Origin: Ornithodoros turicata
Taxonomy: Eukaryota; Arthropoda; Arachnida; Ixodida; Argasidae
DNA length: 64,000 nt
Assembly (NCBI RefSeq): GCF_037126465.1
Contig: NC_088203.1
Span: 53,791,581-53,855,580 of the forward strand
Reading direction: 5' to 3'
The position numbers and the translations under genes are program-made. Shown one piece after another: positions 1 through 10,796 of the stretch (the first letter of the stretch is position 1; every line of letters begins with the position of its first letter). The notes beneath the pieces were generated by a model. It had not been told where the DNA came from and ran no database searches. It saw only the letters and a list, made by a program, of their open reading frames with translations.

Positions 1-140
1 TATCCGGCTGATTCCGGCGGAATCCGGCACTGTTCAGGCACTATCAGGACATTCCGGCGTAGGTCCAGCCGGATTCCGGACGGCGCTTTCCTGAATCCGC
101 CTGAATATCGCCTGAACCAAACCGGAACGACGTGCCTGAT
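1..140. repeat. Array of CCGGAAT / ATTCAGG words (left)
   Basis: Many degenerate copies of two related words, TCCGGAATC and ATTCAGGC, occur in both orientations. The same words recur at 1860-2150. The pair looks like the two subterminal repeat zones of one degraded DNA transposon whose left end lies at or beyond the window edge. The family is not recognised. Confidence 0.5.
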
Positions 141-1859
141 ACTTGGTCGTCAACCGGGATTCCTTTGACAATCTTTGAAAATATTTCAAGTGTGGCAATA
201 GATATTACGTAACATGATTACAGAGATCCTCGATCACGTTGCCCCCAAAGTCTGGAATTATTAAATTATATGCGTATCTACGACCGTTATCCACAGAATC
301 CCGCAAAACATTTTTTCCCGATTATAGCAGCAGCACAAACGGAAATACATTCAAGGTGAGCAAATACTCGGGATCCCTCAACACAATACAACCAGGAACA
401 TTTTTCTGGAGCCACGTGCTGTGTGTACATTATTTCGAGATTCCGTGCATGGCCAGGCGAACCAGCGATGAGATGATGTGATTGCAGGACGATCAGGTGA
501 AGTGACCTTGGTAGCGCGGGACTATGTTAAGCTTATGATTGACGTAAAACCACGAATTAGTATTAATTGTTATTGCTGAGGTAACTTTCTGGGCAGGGAA
601 AAGGGACACCAGTGAATGCCGGAAATGCACAGTATGATATGATTGATAACTAATGCGTAAACAGGTTGACAAAAAGCAATAAAGCTTAATATATCATGCT
701 TATTTCTTAAAAAAAATTTTTTTTGATAACTTGATAATACGGATGTGTTGCAAAAGTTCCGTTTGGCTTCGAAACCACCAAACCACATGTACATTGCAGA
801 CCCTCTGGACAAAAGTGTACGAGGAGCTAAACTGGTTTCGACTTTTTAGGTCAGCGGGAAATTCCAGAGCTCAATGGGAAGCATACACTGACCCTTCCCC
901 TTCTGCACCGCTGCTCCCTTCGGGCTGATAGGGAACATACTTATTCTTGGAATATTGTCAGTAGGTCACCTGACCTCCGTAGTCATTTGAAGTGCTAGGC
1001 CCAGACAGGTTTCATTCGCCATCGTCGGCATCAAAACGTCCTCGTGTGAGACAACGCTTTTTTTTTTGTGTGTGTGTGTGCGTGCTGCACATAGAAAACT
1101 ACAACAGTGAAACGTGTACAGGTAGGGGAGTACGCTGACAAGCAAGAAGAATATTTCTGGTAAGTGGCGGCTTCTTACTGCGTGTGTTTTTTGTGTGCGC
1201 TTTTTCCTTCATCACTTCGTCTTTCTTTCTTGCAGACGACAAGACTGCACTCCAGGATGAAATTGACGTTTTAATAGAAGAATGCAACAGGAATTTGCTT
1301 GCGCTTCCTGAGAAGGCCGTTGTGTGTGTGTTGTGTCGTGCGTTCTGTGTTCCATGCCATGTCGTCCATCGATAGGAACCAACTCGATCGCATCAGCGCT
1401 CTCTTGGATTACCACAAGACAAGCCTTCTCCTGCCAAAACGGTAAGTTGTCTTGCTATAAGTATTCGTGCCGCGATTCCGCTTAGTGACTTCTTGCTCTG
1501 TCTTCATGTGTGTGCCTTATTTGCAGAAGTCACTGAGGCAGACAGCGTAGGACGAGAGGAATGGAAGGCGTCGCCCCGGCTCTACTGAAGTCTATTGGGA
1601 CCAAATTACTAAGTGAATTGAAAGGCAAACGAAACCATGGAAATAAACTTGTCGACTGAATCTTACACTTTGTGTTTCATTCATGCATGTAGTATGTAAA
1701 GGCACGACAAGGGCGCATGGTCAAGTAGCCCGATTTCAGGTTTCACACTAATCCTGCATGCATCTCTTGCTGGTCTAGTCACGTTTTTGTTGTTTTCAAA
1801 TAGATCCACTCGAGTAAAGGTTTATAGCAAGCGAATGCATGCACCACCATGGATTCAGC
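141..1859. other. Interior of degraded element, possible small exons
   Basis: This is AT-rich sequence with a (TG)n run near 1065-1085. Two short exon-like stretches follow polypyrimidine-AG sites. One starts near 1236 and reads DDKTALQDEIDVLIEEC. One runs 1359-1441 and reads MSSIDRNQLDRISALLDYH, ending at a good GTAAGT donor. They do not splice into one frame with the next candidate exon near 1528. I do not recognise the protein. No other gene is visible. Confidence 0.25.
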
Positions 1860-2150
1860 ATTTCTTCCGAAATTATTCAGGCGCTCTCCGTTTTCATCCA
1901 GGAATCATCCGGTATTCTATCAGGCGCATATCCGGGTATGATCAGATAAATAGCGAGTTTGTTCCGGTTACATTCAGTTTCGAGTTCAGGACCCATTCAG
2001 TCCCGGAATAAATTACCGGAATAGATCCTGATACCCCATTCCTGAATAATTCCTGATCGTCATTCCCGCCCAATTTTGGGTTCAGTCCGGAATCAGGTCT
2101 GATCGAAGAAACCTGATTGGTTTCGGATTCAGGAATTTTCGTACGGGAAA
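1860..2150. repeat. Array of CCGGAAT / ATTCAGG words (right)
   Basis: This is the counterpart of the array at 1-140: repeated ATTCAGG, TCCGGAAT and CCTGAAT words in mixed orientation over about 290 bases. It probably marks the right subterminal zone of the element that begins at or before base 1. No exact terminal inverted repeat could be fixed. Confidence 0.5.
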
Positions 2151-2675
2151 GGTATCGACTACAAAGGGTATCGACTTCCTTGAGCGGCAAAACGAAATGT
2201 GAAACGCCATCCGTGAGAAAATCTGCATTTGGAAGAGACAAGGGTGCGTCTTGAAGAAGACGCAGCACCCTGCCCAAGACCCTGTTCAGTGCCATCCTGG
2301 CACTGGACAGGGAGAACTTTGAGCACCAACGTGACATGGACATAAGGATACTGGAGATTTAGGAGACAAGATAGAAATGACAGGCGAGAAGCAGAGGCCA
2401 CACAGTGAATGCTAATAAGAACCCTTGTAAATGGCCTCCTACGAAAAGCTGCGCAGTGTTAACGCTCGCCGGATGGATTTATTGACCTCCGGGATACGCC
2501 AATATAGAACAAATGCCTGTAAACTGTTTGAAGAAATAGTGAAAACCATCACACACGCGCAGGTGGTCCAAACTCATTCAGAATCGCCGTCAAATGACGG
2601 ATTGCCATTGCAGAATCACGTCAAATGCCATATTGTGCCCCCGCGTTGTGCGACCGGAGTTGACACATCCCGCTA

Positions 2676-5570
2676 CACACTAAATCCAGTAACTCTAGAC
2701 GTTACTTTTAAACCGGCATAACTTCCAGAATAAGGGTTACTTGTCGATGACCGTAGAGGTTACGCCAGATTTATAAGTGGCTTCTTATATCTGAGCGGTT
2801 TTTAGCGGTTACTACACATGAAAACAACGCGCGTAACTTGTAAAAGATTTGTTACGCATAGCCTGAGTTACCCTTAAAAAAGAAAAAGACAGTTACGATA
2901 TGCCGCCAAGGTTTTGAATTCGGAACACGTGACACGCTGCACGTGCTTGTCTAAAAGGAAACACCAAAATGTCCATTTGTGGATCAGGTCATTAATCCTT
3001 AAAGTTATTTCGAAGTGCATATTCCAGAGTGCCATCCAACGCGGTCTACAAAATTCGTTTTCTCTCTTGGTATGCGAGAATTAGCTATCATTATTCACGG
3101 GAGGACGTCATAACCCAGCTTCATATATCTCAAAAGTCGCCTGTAAAAAAAAATAATAAAAGAAAACACAACAACAATCCTAGGTGATGTTCCTCATTCG
3201 CGGATTGGTGAACGTCTGCTAAGGATGTAGCTGATTTCGGGCGAACGGTGCACTGCGGTTGGCAACACTTCCACAGGAGTTTGCACGGGAATGTGCTCCG
3301 AATTTCATTTGGTTTGCGTTTGCGCTTCGTCGCTGGAACTCAGAGCTGGTGGAACGCTGGCTTTCGCGGCCTGCGAAACACTGCGACAGTTGGTGAGTAT
3401 ACTCTACAATAGCTTGGGGTTACTACTCAGTTTAATCTTGTGACATCAACGGATACAGGTGGATGACTTTGACAAACGCCGGCGTCCGTGGCGTCCCACG
3501 AGGACGCTGCACTGACTGGGACTGCGACTTGACTATGAATTAATGAGTTCGTTACTGACCACGACGATAATGGCTGTGCAACGAGGGTGCAGTGCTGCTG
3601 CTGCCATCATTACCGGTCGAAGCACGCAGCGTTAAGCGAAATAGGTATGTCCCGTGTTTTGACTCAGTGCATGTGACTGTATGTTATCTCGTAACCACGG
3701 AAGCGTATGATGATGACGACGTTCTTCATTGTACCTCGTTTGAATAACACAGGTTCCTACGTAACGCAAAATACGTTCCAATACCATTTTTGTTCATGTG
3801 AAATACTGTTGCCTTTCCGTTGCTCGCGTTCGTGTCGTCACGAACGTTCACAGCAGGGCCCATTAGGTCTAGATCTGCTGCAGTACGCTTTGTCATGATG
3901 CGTGCAGTGGGTTACGCAGGTGCCTGCCAGCGTGTGACAGCAGCTGTTGTTCGTTTCTTCAGAATAGTACCCGGAGAGGCAGGTATGCGAAGTCAGCAGT
4001 CTATGCGACGCCATCACATCAGTTTGCCGGTGGACGCCTACAGATCGCGTAACAAATTCACAATACCGTAAGGGCCGATCTCTTTTCGGCAAGTGAAGGC
4101 AGCTTCAGAGTTGTAGCGACTCGTCGGGAACAAACGCAAAGTGGAAAGCCGCGGAGTATTCCAAGCGATATATTTTCTATTAAAATCCGTTATGCAGCTT
4201 AGCACAATGTTTTTGTCGCTTTCTGGTGATTTATGAGTCAATAATCAGTCAACCATTCCTGGGATCTTTCTACTAGGGAACTCACATAAAGTGCGAGTGT
4301 GTGATCCACGTCAAGAGGAGACTCAATCGCCCGCCCCCTGTGTCGATGAATATGGTAAGCTCTAACATGACACACTGTGATGAGAGAGTATTTCCACATC
4401 CGTGTTGCACATCACAGGGCAGCCCAGCTCTGATTATGTGCGCACCTCACGTTTTAACAGGGAATTTTCAAGCGGCAAGCACAGGCAAGGTTAAGTTCCC
4501 AGGTGAACAGCGATGTGCCATCAGCGTCGAGGTTGACCAGGGTGGACGGCATCAAACCATCAGCATTGACACAGACTGGGGTGAAGAGGTAGCTGGTAAA
4601 GGAGGTGAGTTACATGTGAGCTCTAAAGTAAGCCGTATTTCATTGTGTACTTATCTCCATCCTCAGTCATTCAACCCGGATGGGCAATTGTCACCTAGAC
4701 CTGCCGTTTTCTTTACGGAACCTGAGAAATGGCTTTATGGTGGCACCCAAGGGAAACGCATACCACTTCACCATGCTTGTACTTTGGAAAAGGCCGTCGT
4801 CCTGTGCGACATTAAGGACTGGTCCTACCCACTTGCAAAGAGCAAGACGCTGCTGCTGATGCAACAAGTAGTCGTGAATGACGACGTTCAAAAGGCATGC
4901 ATGAATGGAAAATTGAAGGACCTTCTGAAGGCGGCTCGAGAAGAAGGACATAATTTTAGTTTACAATATTTACACCAAAGCCAAGGGGAAGATAAGTGCC
5001 GTTTTGTTTTTCGTTCACATGTACTGTACTCGAAAGAATAAAAGCTTCTGTCGCACAGGTTGTGAAGAGAGGGAAGTCCAAGATCCAGTGGCAGCAGAGA
5101 GGGATACAAAACCTCAAGAATGGTGCCATCGATATTCCGAGCAGCGGCTGCTCCCTCAAAGTTGGCCGTCGTGATCATAGGTATAGTGCATTGAAAGGTT
5201 CGTGGTGACATGCTTAGAAATTTACTTCATCATTTTGTTCATGAAAAAAAGCTGGGCGTGCTAACATTTGGGAAACTTATTAACATGTCACCACAAACCC
5301 CGAAGTGCATTGCCTATGATCAAGAAGGTGAACAGTTCGGAAGCAGCCCCTGCTTGAATATCGGCGGCGCCATCCCTGGGTTTTGTAACCTTCACGGCCT
5401 ATATTGCATCGCGAGTAACCTGTATTTAAAGGTTACCAATCAACCACGGCTCGGATGAAGTATAGGTTACACTGTAACCCACCCCCATGGGTTACACGGT
5501 AACTACTAAAATAAAGGTAAAAAACCGGCACACTTTTTACTCTTATTTAGGGGTTACTAGATTTAGAGTG
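2676..5570. mobile_element. DNA transposon with CACWCTAAATC termini, TA duplication
   Basis: The left terminus CACACTAAATCCAGTAAC (2676-2693) matches the reverse complement of the right terminus (5553-5570) at 16 of 18 positions. TA flanks both ends (2674-2675 and 5571-5572), as a two-base target duplication would. GTTAC words are repeated just inside both ends. The element is 2895 bp. The large element at 13558-28152 starts with the same CACTCTAA and also sits in TA, so the two belong to one family. The superfamily is not certain. A TA duplication plus a terminus beginning CACT would suit a CMC-type element. Confidence 0.7.
4346..5041 (+). CDS. Unrecognised ORF inside the CACWCTAAATC element
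   Basis: This is an uninterrupted reading frame, open from at least 4301, with the first ATG at 4346, giving 231 codons to the stop. The protein is rich in Lys, Gln and His, with a Cys-poor centre containing LHHACTLEKAVVLCDIKDW and a charged C-terminus. I see no transposase signature, zinc finger or membrane segment that I can name. The frame fills the middle of the transposon and is on the only strand with a long frame, so it may be the last exon of the element's own gene, with untranslated exons upstream (a donor-like site follows base 3394). It could also be an exon of a captured gene or a chance frame. A database search would decide this. Confidence 0.35.
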   Translation: MNMVSSNMTHCDERVFPHPCCTSQGSPALIMCAPHVLTGNFQAASTGKVKFPGEQRCAISVEVDQGGRHQTISIDTDWGEEVAGKGGELHVSSKVSRISLCTYLHPQSFNPDGQLSPRPAVFFTEPEKWLYGGTQGKRIPLHHACTLEKAVVLCDIKDWSYPLAKSKTLLLMQQVVVNDDVQKACMNGKLKDLLKAAREEGHNFSLQYLHQSQGEDKCRFVFRSHVLYSKE

Positions 5571-5899
5571 TAGTTTTGGCGAAACAAATCGGAACGGTGT
5601 AATGGTTCCGTTTTTCCTTCTTTCTCTTGCTCATTCCAAAGAAAAGTTTCTTAGATGACCGAACAAAACGACTGAAAACAGAAATAAGTTTATGTTAACG
5701 TTATGTTACGTTATGTTAAGTCCATGTTCATGTCATAATGAATTAGCCCTGGCCAATCTCCCTTGCGGATCGCGGCCATCTTCCTGGGAAGAAGAAGAAG
5801 AAGTAAGTTGCGTACTGTGCATTTTACTGTTCTCTCTAAATAGACGTGGTGTCGGGTTGTTCACCTCAATGTAAGTTTCTGTTTCTGCTTTGTGGCTGT

Positions 5900-6085
5900 C
5901 AGACCATAAGCTGCGCCAAGATCACTTTAATTAGCGGTTCAAGGCGGTGTCTGCTAAAACCGCTATTAAGCGCCCCATATCGGCTACGTTTGCTTTCCAG
6001 TTTCCTGTGGCAATAAAGTGGACATGCAATGCAAATGCGCCGTAGAGCACTGTAATCCAAGTGGGGACACAAGATAAGAGTTCTT
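5900..6085 (+). pseudogene. THAP-domain first-exon relic
   Basis: Around 6027 a short frame reads MQCKCAVEHCNPSGDTR and then stops. The CxxxxC spacing and surroundings match the first exon of a THAP zinc finger. The upstream 60 bases (ACTTTAATTAGCGGTTCAAGG) also resemble those before the THAP exon at 32647. I read it as the decayed left part of a P-like or other THAP transposon. The rest of the domain is absent. Confidence 0.35.
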
Positions 6086-6212
6086 CTACTAGTCTTCTAG
6101 CACTACTAACACAAGTAAGTACCGCACTTTCATACAAGGTGAGTTGTTGTAGTTTATGTTTCTCTGAATTTCATTCGTATGCCCGTAACTCTACAACGTA
6201 TCATCATCTTAC

Positions 6213-6405
6213 CCAAGCAGCACGCCAATATTGGTGCAATGTTGGGCCCATATGGGCTGCCAAGATTACCAATATTGGTCCAATATAGGCTGCCAATACG
6301 GGAACAATATGGCGAGTGCAACCAGGCTCCATATTAGACCAATATGGGCTGCCCATATTGGCAAGTCCATTTTGCTCATATTGCGCCAATATTCTCGTGA
6401 TAACG
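6213..6405. repeat. Palindromic CCAATATTGG / CCCATATGGG array
   Basis: About 190 bases hold at least eight copies of the near-palindromes CCAATATTGG and CCCATATGGGC in both orientations. They follow CCCAAGCAGCAC, a sequence similar to the start of the element at 42952. This is probably one end of a MITE-like element. I could not find the matching other end. Confidence 0.55.
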
Positions 6406-7499
6406 CCAACGGAGAGTCCGTCTAATAATAAAGCATTGTCGGGTGTAATATCCACCACTGATATTACTTCCTTTTTCTTTTTGCTTTCCCATATCGGCAG
6501 ATCTTTTTATTGAACCACGTTCCATAAAATCACAAAAACTACACTGCATTGTCCAAAAATACGAATAACAGGAGCTATGCCCGTCTTGCTGAAGGACCCA
6601 GGGAGTCGCACGGAACTGCCAATGCCAAACATCCCTGAGAAGCCTTCATTGGAATTGCAGTAATGTACCTACCAAAAAATTTACAACCCGCTTCTAGAGT
6701 ACAAAGGCGCGTGACCGCGACGGCTATACGCCTCAGCAACTCACACTGCCTGCAGTAACATGAAAGCACCTAGGTTTACAGAAGAGACATCCCTTCGTAT
6801 CAAACAATGTGTTTTTATTTGACCTGCCGCAATTCCATTGTCATTAGAGGAACCAGCGACATTTTAGTCCGTATGAAACGTCCGATCTGAGTGTCGCGCA
6901 TGCGCATTAGTTGTAGGAAGCGTGATTTTGCTCAAACCACAGGGGTGACATAAATGTGCAATCTTTGTAACCACCCTCAAGCGGGTGCTCTTCGCAAAAC
7001 CGCCACCTTGTCCTCGTCGCACGTCATAGAAAACGTGATTTTCAGGTTATGTGACTTTGTCTACATATCGTTTTGCCGCTTACTGACATATTTCCATCGG
7101 CATAAAGCCAAGAGATGACCGTATTTTGCCGTCCTTCTTGCGCAACGTGGTAGCCCATTTCTCCTTAATTTAAGTGTGTGTGTGTGTTTTCATGTAGCAG
7201 TTTTCAAATTAGCTCGTTATGATACACGCAGACATTCAATGGACGGTGCTTCCCGGAGTTATAGTTGACCAGCCCATCTCACAGGGACTGTCTCACACAC
7301 CTACCTATCGCAAAAAAAAAAAAAAAAAAACATTTTGTTTTCCCACTGCATAAAAGCATCTTGAAATTCTGGTTTGCATGCTAAGGCAATTGTATTTATT
7401 GCATAAATTCTGCTTGTCGACTGAATTATTTATGTTGTCATTATTACACAAGTACCTGTGATTAAGATGGACCTCCACTAATGAAATGGATAACAGATA
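6406..7499. other. No gene seen
   Basis: This is non-coding sequence with a short (TG)n tract near 7175 and a poly-A run at 7312-7330. Nothing else is recognised. Confidence 0.5.
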
Positions 7500-8280
7500 T
7501 TTCTACCTTCTCCAGGTATTCAATCTTTGTCAGAAGAAGAAAGGGAAAGCGTATGCCAAGCAACAGTGGGACAGGCATCAAACCACACATGGTACCGGGG
7601 AAAGACAAGGACCTGTAACAGCTTCACTATTCGGACGTGTCAACACATGTAAACAGCCAGAAGGGCTTGCGAAGGATATCCTCTACCCCAAAAAGCAGGT
7701 GCACTGCGAGGCTCTGCGGCATGGTAGAAACCGTAAACCTGGTGGTGTAAATATGTACCTGTCATTAATGTCGTACCATGACAGGCAAATGATTGTGTAA
7801 GAAAATAGTCTACACGTTTACCCTGTGTGTCCAATTCTTGCAGCCTCACGAGACAGAATAGTAGAGGATGGGGCTGACATGTGGCTTTTTTTTTTCACAG
7901 CAGGGTAGCACCCCACTAGATGCATGCACTACAAAGAGATTTTGCTGTGAATATGGAAACGGACCTCTTCATCTCAAATGAGGGCATCACTATTATGCTC
8001 AGCTGCAACGGCAAATGGCTATATCTGGCTACAAATTGTGTGATTTTGTTGTGTGGGCCAATTACGGCGTACTGCAAAATTCTGTTGCTGTTAAGCGCAG
8101 TAACTTCAATTAAGTGTACTGGGAGAACCTGTTCCTTGCCTTGTTGCACTCCTACATACATGCTATGATACCAGAAGTGCTGACCGGTCCCGTCAGGACA
8201 ACAGGAAAGTTATTCCACGGCAACGCTCCATTCGTGCTATACTTGAACAAGTCAGACACAAGAAGTAGTATGCTGTTCTG
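7500..8280 (+). pseudogene. YqaJ-like exonuclease relic
   Basis: YqaJ/lambda-exonuclease-fold nucleases are carried by some eukaryotic DNA transposons. Three blocks of the family are visible. Near 7560-7640, after a frameshift, is GPVTASLFGRVNTCKQPEG, matching the conserved RITAS-F motif. Near 7700-7760 is EALRHGRNRKPGGVNMYL, matching the ALRxGxxxEPxA block, but Lys replaces the usual Glu. At 7970-8160 is YYAQLQRQMAISGYKLCDFV, matching the C-terminal YxQVQxQM block. Two in-frame stops and at least one frameshift make it non-functional. It has probably lost introns or sequence between blocks. A second locus of the same family is at 59123-60565. Confidence 0.65.
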
Positions 8281-9589
8281 AAATACATAAAAATGTTCTG
8301 CGTAAATACTTTTATTCCTACTTCATTTACACATCATTCAGCTGGTATGAAATGCAGTACCCTGATTTAAGTATTTATGATAGGGTCCTGGAAGTTACTG
8401 AGGAAAGCAGACACTCTGAAGATGTGGCCAGCTATTTCCGTCATGTTGATTGGGATAGCATCTATCAAATATATGGAATTCTTTTACGCGCCTAATAAGC
8501 CATTCACTGTGGATCCTCGCACAGTGTTCTCAACATCAGCAGGAGGCATCTGCATATGCACCTTTCCGAAATAATTGCTGAGCTTTGCTTTTACAGTACA
8601 TATTACAGCTGCTCTGGGCTGCATACCCTTATCCGGTACACTGCGGGAAGAAGCTTAGAGCACAGTCTGCTGGGCCCGGGAATAAGGAAATTCCGTCATT
8701 AGCCTATCTGTATCAGATATGTGGGCTGTATTATGTATGTAATGCTTAAGATATCTTCGTTTCATTGTTCATTTTACTTCCCTTACGCAAATGTCATGCG
8801 ACATGGAGCAAAGCACACACGCTCGTTTTTCTTTTGCTGAAACCGTCTCTGCGATTGATCAAGCCTCTCAAGGGCATCACTCCTCCGCTGGCGCGAGTTT
8901 TCATCATTTTGGTCAGCATCATATGGATAACAGCCTGACAAGGAGTTTAGACTACTTCAGCTACACTTCACTGCATAGACTAGTTGAGCTACAAGAGTAC
9001 GTCCAGAATTGCAACAATTTCATATACGCAAGTCAGGAAGTCCCCAGCACTGTGCTTCAATGTAACAGTGCTTCCAAGTACTCTTCTGAGAGTGAGAATG
9101 TCAGACGCCTAAAGAGGACAATGAAAGGAAATCATTTGTAGGAACGTCACCCTGCCGAATATTTCATGTAGTGAGCATCCAAACATTGTTGAAAAACCAC
9201 TAGACCGTTTTGTCTCAGTGAGGCTAAGGATTTATGTACGATAGATGAATGCGCCTCAAGTGCCAGACGAGTCATACGCCAACGAGACCGTAGAAGGGAC
9301 AAATCTGCAGTAGAAGGCCAACTCAAACGTCTTATCAATCGTTCAACTAAACGTCTTAGTTTGAAGTTTAGTAAGTAAATTGAATGTTTTCCTGCTGCTT
9401 CATTTGGTGACCTGTTGCATCTTCATACATTCAAATCAAATACATCTTCATACATTGTAGCTCTAGATACACATGATAGGTGTGGGACAGCGAGGACAAA
9501 GCCTGTGCTGCTGTTCCAAACATGACAGAACACAGCAAGAAACGCACGTCTTGTGGGCCTACCAAGTTATAACCAGATCGTAGACATAA
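8281..9589. other. No gene recognised
   Basis: Several short frames occur, including one of 116 codons at 8791-9141, but none shows a motif I know. Their composition is like the flanking non-coding DNA. The stretch ends in an A-rich tract at 9588-9608. Confidence 0.4.
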
Positions 9590-9762
9590 AAAAAAAGAAA
9601 AAAAAAAGGTCTGATATCTGCATCAATTACACAGTATTACGTATTCATATGTCGCAAAAATAACTTTGAAGTACCACAATATCCACCACCACCATTAATA
9701 TCACAAAAACATAGTACAGGGCTGACATCGATCGTATCACATCTCCTACAAAAGGAAAGCCT

Positions 9763-10796
9763 TCAAGTGTTTTTAAAAGCTGAAAAATTATTCATTTGTC
9801 TATATTGTAATGGGAGTGCGTTCCATAGCTTTGGACCTTTGTACCCCAATTTTTGTAGTCCAACATTAGTCATTTGTTGTGGCACTCTGAGATACATATC
9901 ATCTCTTCTTAAACCGTAAGAGCAGGTGAAATACTCCAACTGAACCACGCAGGAAGCTTTGAATATAAACCGTACGGTGCATGAATAGTAGCACCTTATA
10001 TTTGAGGAACCTAAAAATGTCCATGACGGACAATACGGAGAACGCAAAGGAAATCGACTGTCCCGGTTCTATTCTCAGTATTAGTCTCAAGGCGCGTTTC
10101 TGCAATACCAGAAGAGGTTGGAGAACACTCCGATAAGTTAAGCCATAAATTTCCAACGCATAATGCAGATGTGAATGAACTAGTGGATAATAAATTTTAA
10201 GAAGAATATTAATAGGAAATAGTGACGCCACTTTCGAGAGCGCCTGAAGGCCTGCCAACATTTTTCGTCTCACGCATTAACATGGTTTTGTCATGTGAGG
10301 TGTTCATTTAGTGTCACCCCTAGAAACTTCACTGCGTGTACGCGAGAAAGTACATGGGAATCAAAGTGGACTAGTAGGTTTTCTCAATCTACTAACCTCT
10401 GAGCTGGATGGAAGACCACATAATTTGATTTCATGAAATTAGGTGTTGACCTGTTCAACGACAACCATAGTGATAGTTTGGACAGAATCCTATTCGCTTC
10501 TCGATAAAGTTTCTGGTGCATCTGCGTCAATGAACAGATTGGTGTGATCTGCATAACTGGTGTAGTCTGTTGATAGAATCTCAGGGAGACATTTACGTAT
10601 AATAAGACCAGAAGTGGGCCCAAGATCGACCCCTGAGGAACACCCATTGTGCACTCGGCAAAACCTGACTGGACTTTTCCAATCGTGATATTGCTTTTTA
10701 CCTTTCAAATAGCTGCTGATTAGTTGAAGTGGTAAACCTTTTATCCCATATCTTTCAAGTTTCTGTAAGAAGGCATCATGATTCAAACGCTCATGT
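9763..10796 (-). pseudogene. Retrotransposon A, 3' part of reverse transcriptase
   Basis: Read on the minus strand, this holds the second half of a CR1/L2-group reverse transcriptase. The visible parts are LNHDAFLQKLERYGIKGLP, the palm motif region with GVPQGSILGPLL (after a frameshift), a degraded YADHTNLF where YxDD is expected (here YADH), and the C-terminal LGYKGPKLWNALP box typical of these elements. Several frameshifts break it. It continues the piece at 12421-13350, and the gap between is filled by retrotransposon B. Confidence 0.75.

Noticed and set aside
4605..4666. A 62 bp intron with GTGAGT and CAG borders inside the ORF of the 2.9 kb element
   Set aside because: Removing it shifts the frame into an early stop, while the unspliced frame stays open.
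7500..8280. Bacterial or phage contamination suggested by a YqaJ nuclease
   Set aside because: The YqaJ blocks are split by intron-like gaps and lie among eukaryotic transposons. Such nucleases are known from eukaryotic DNA transposons.
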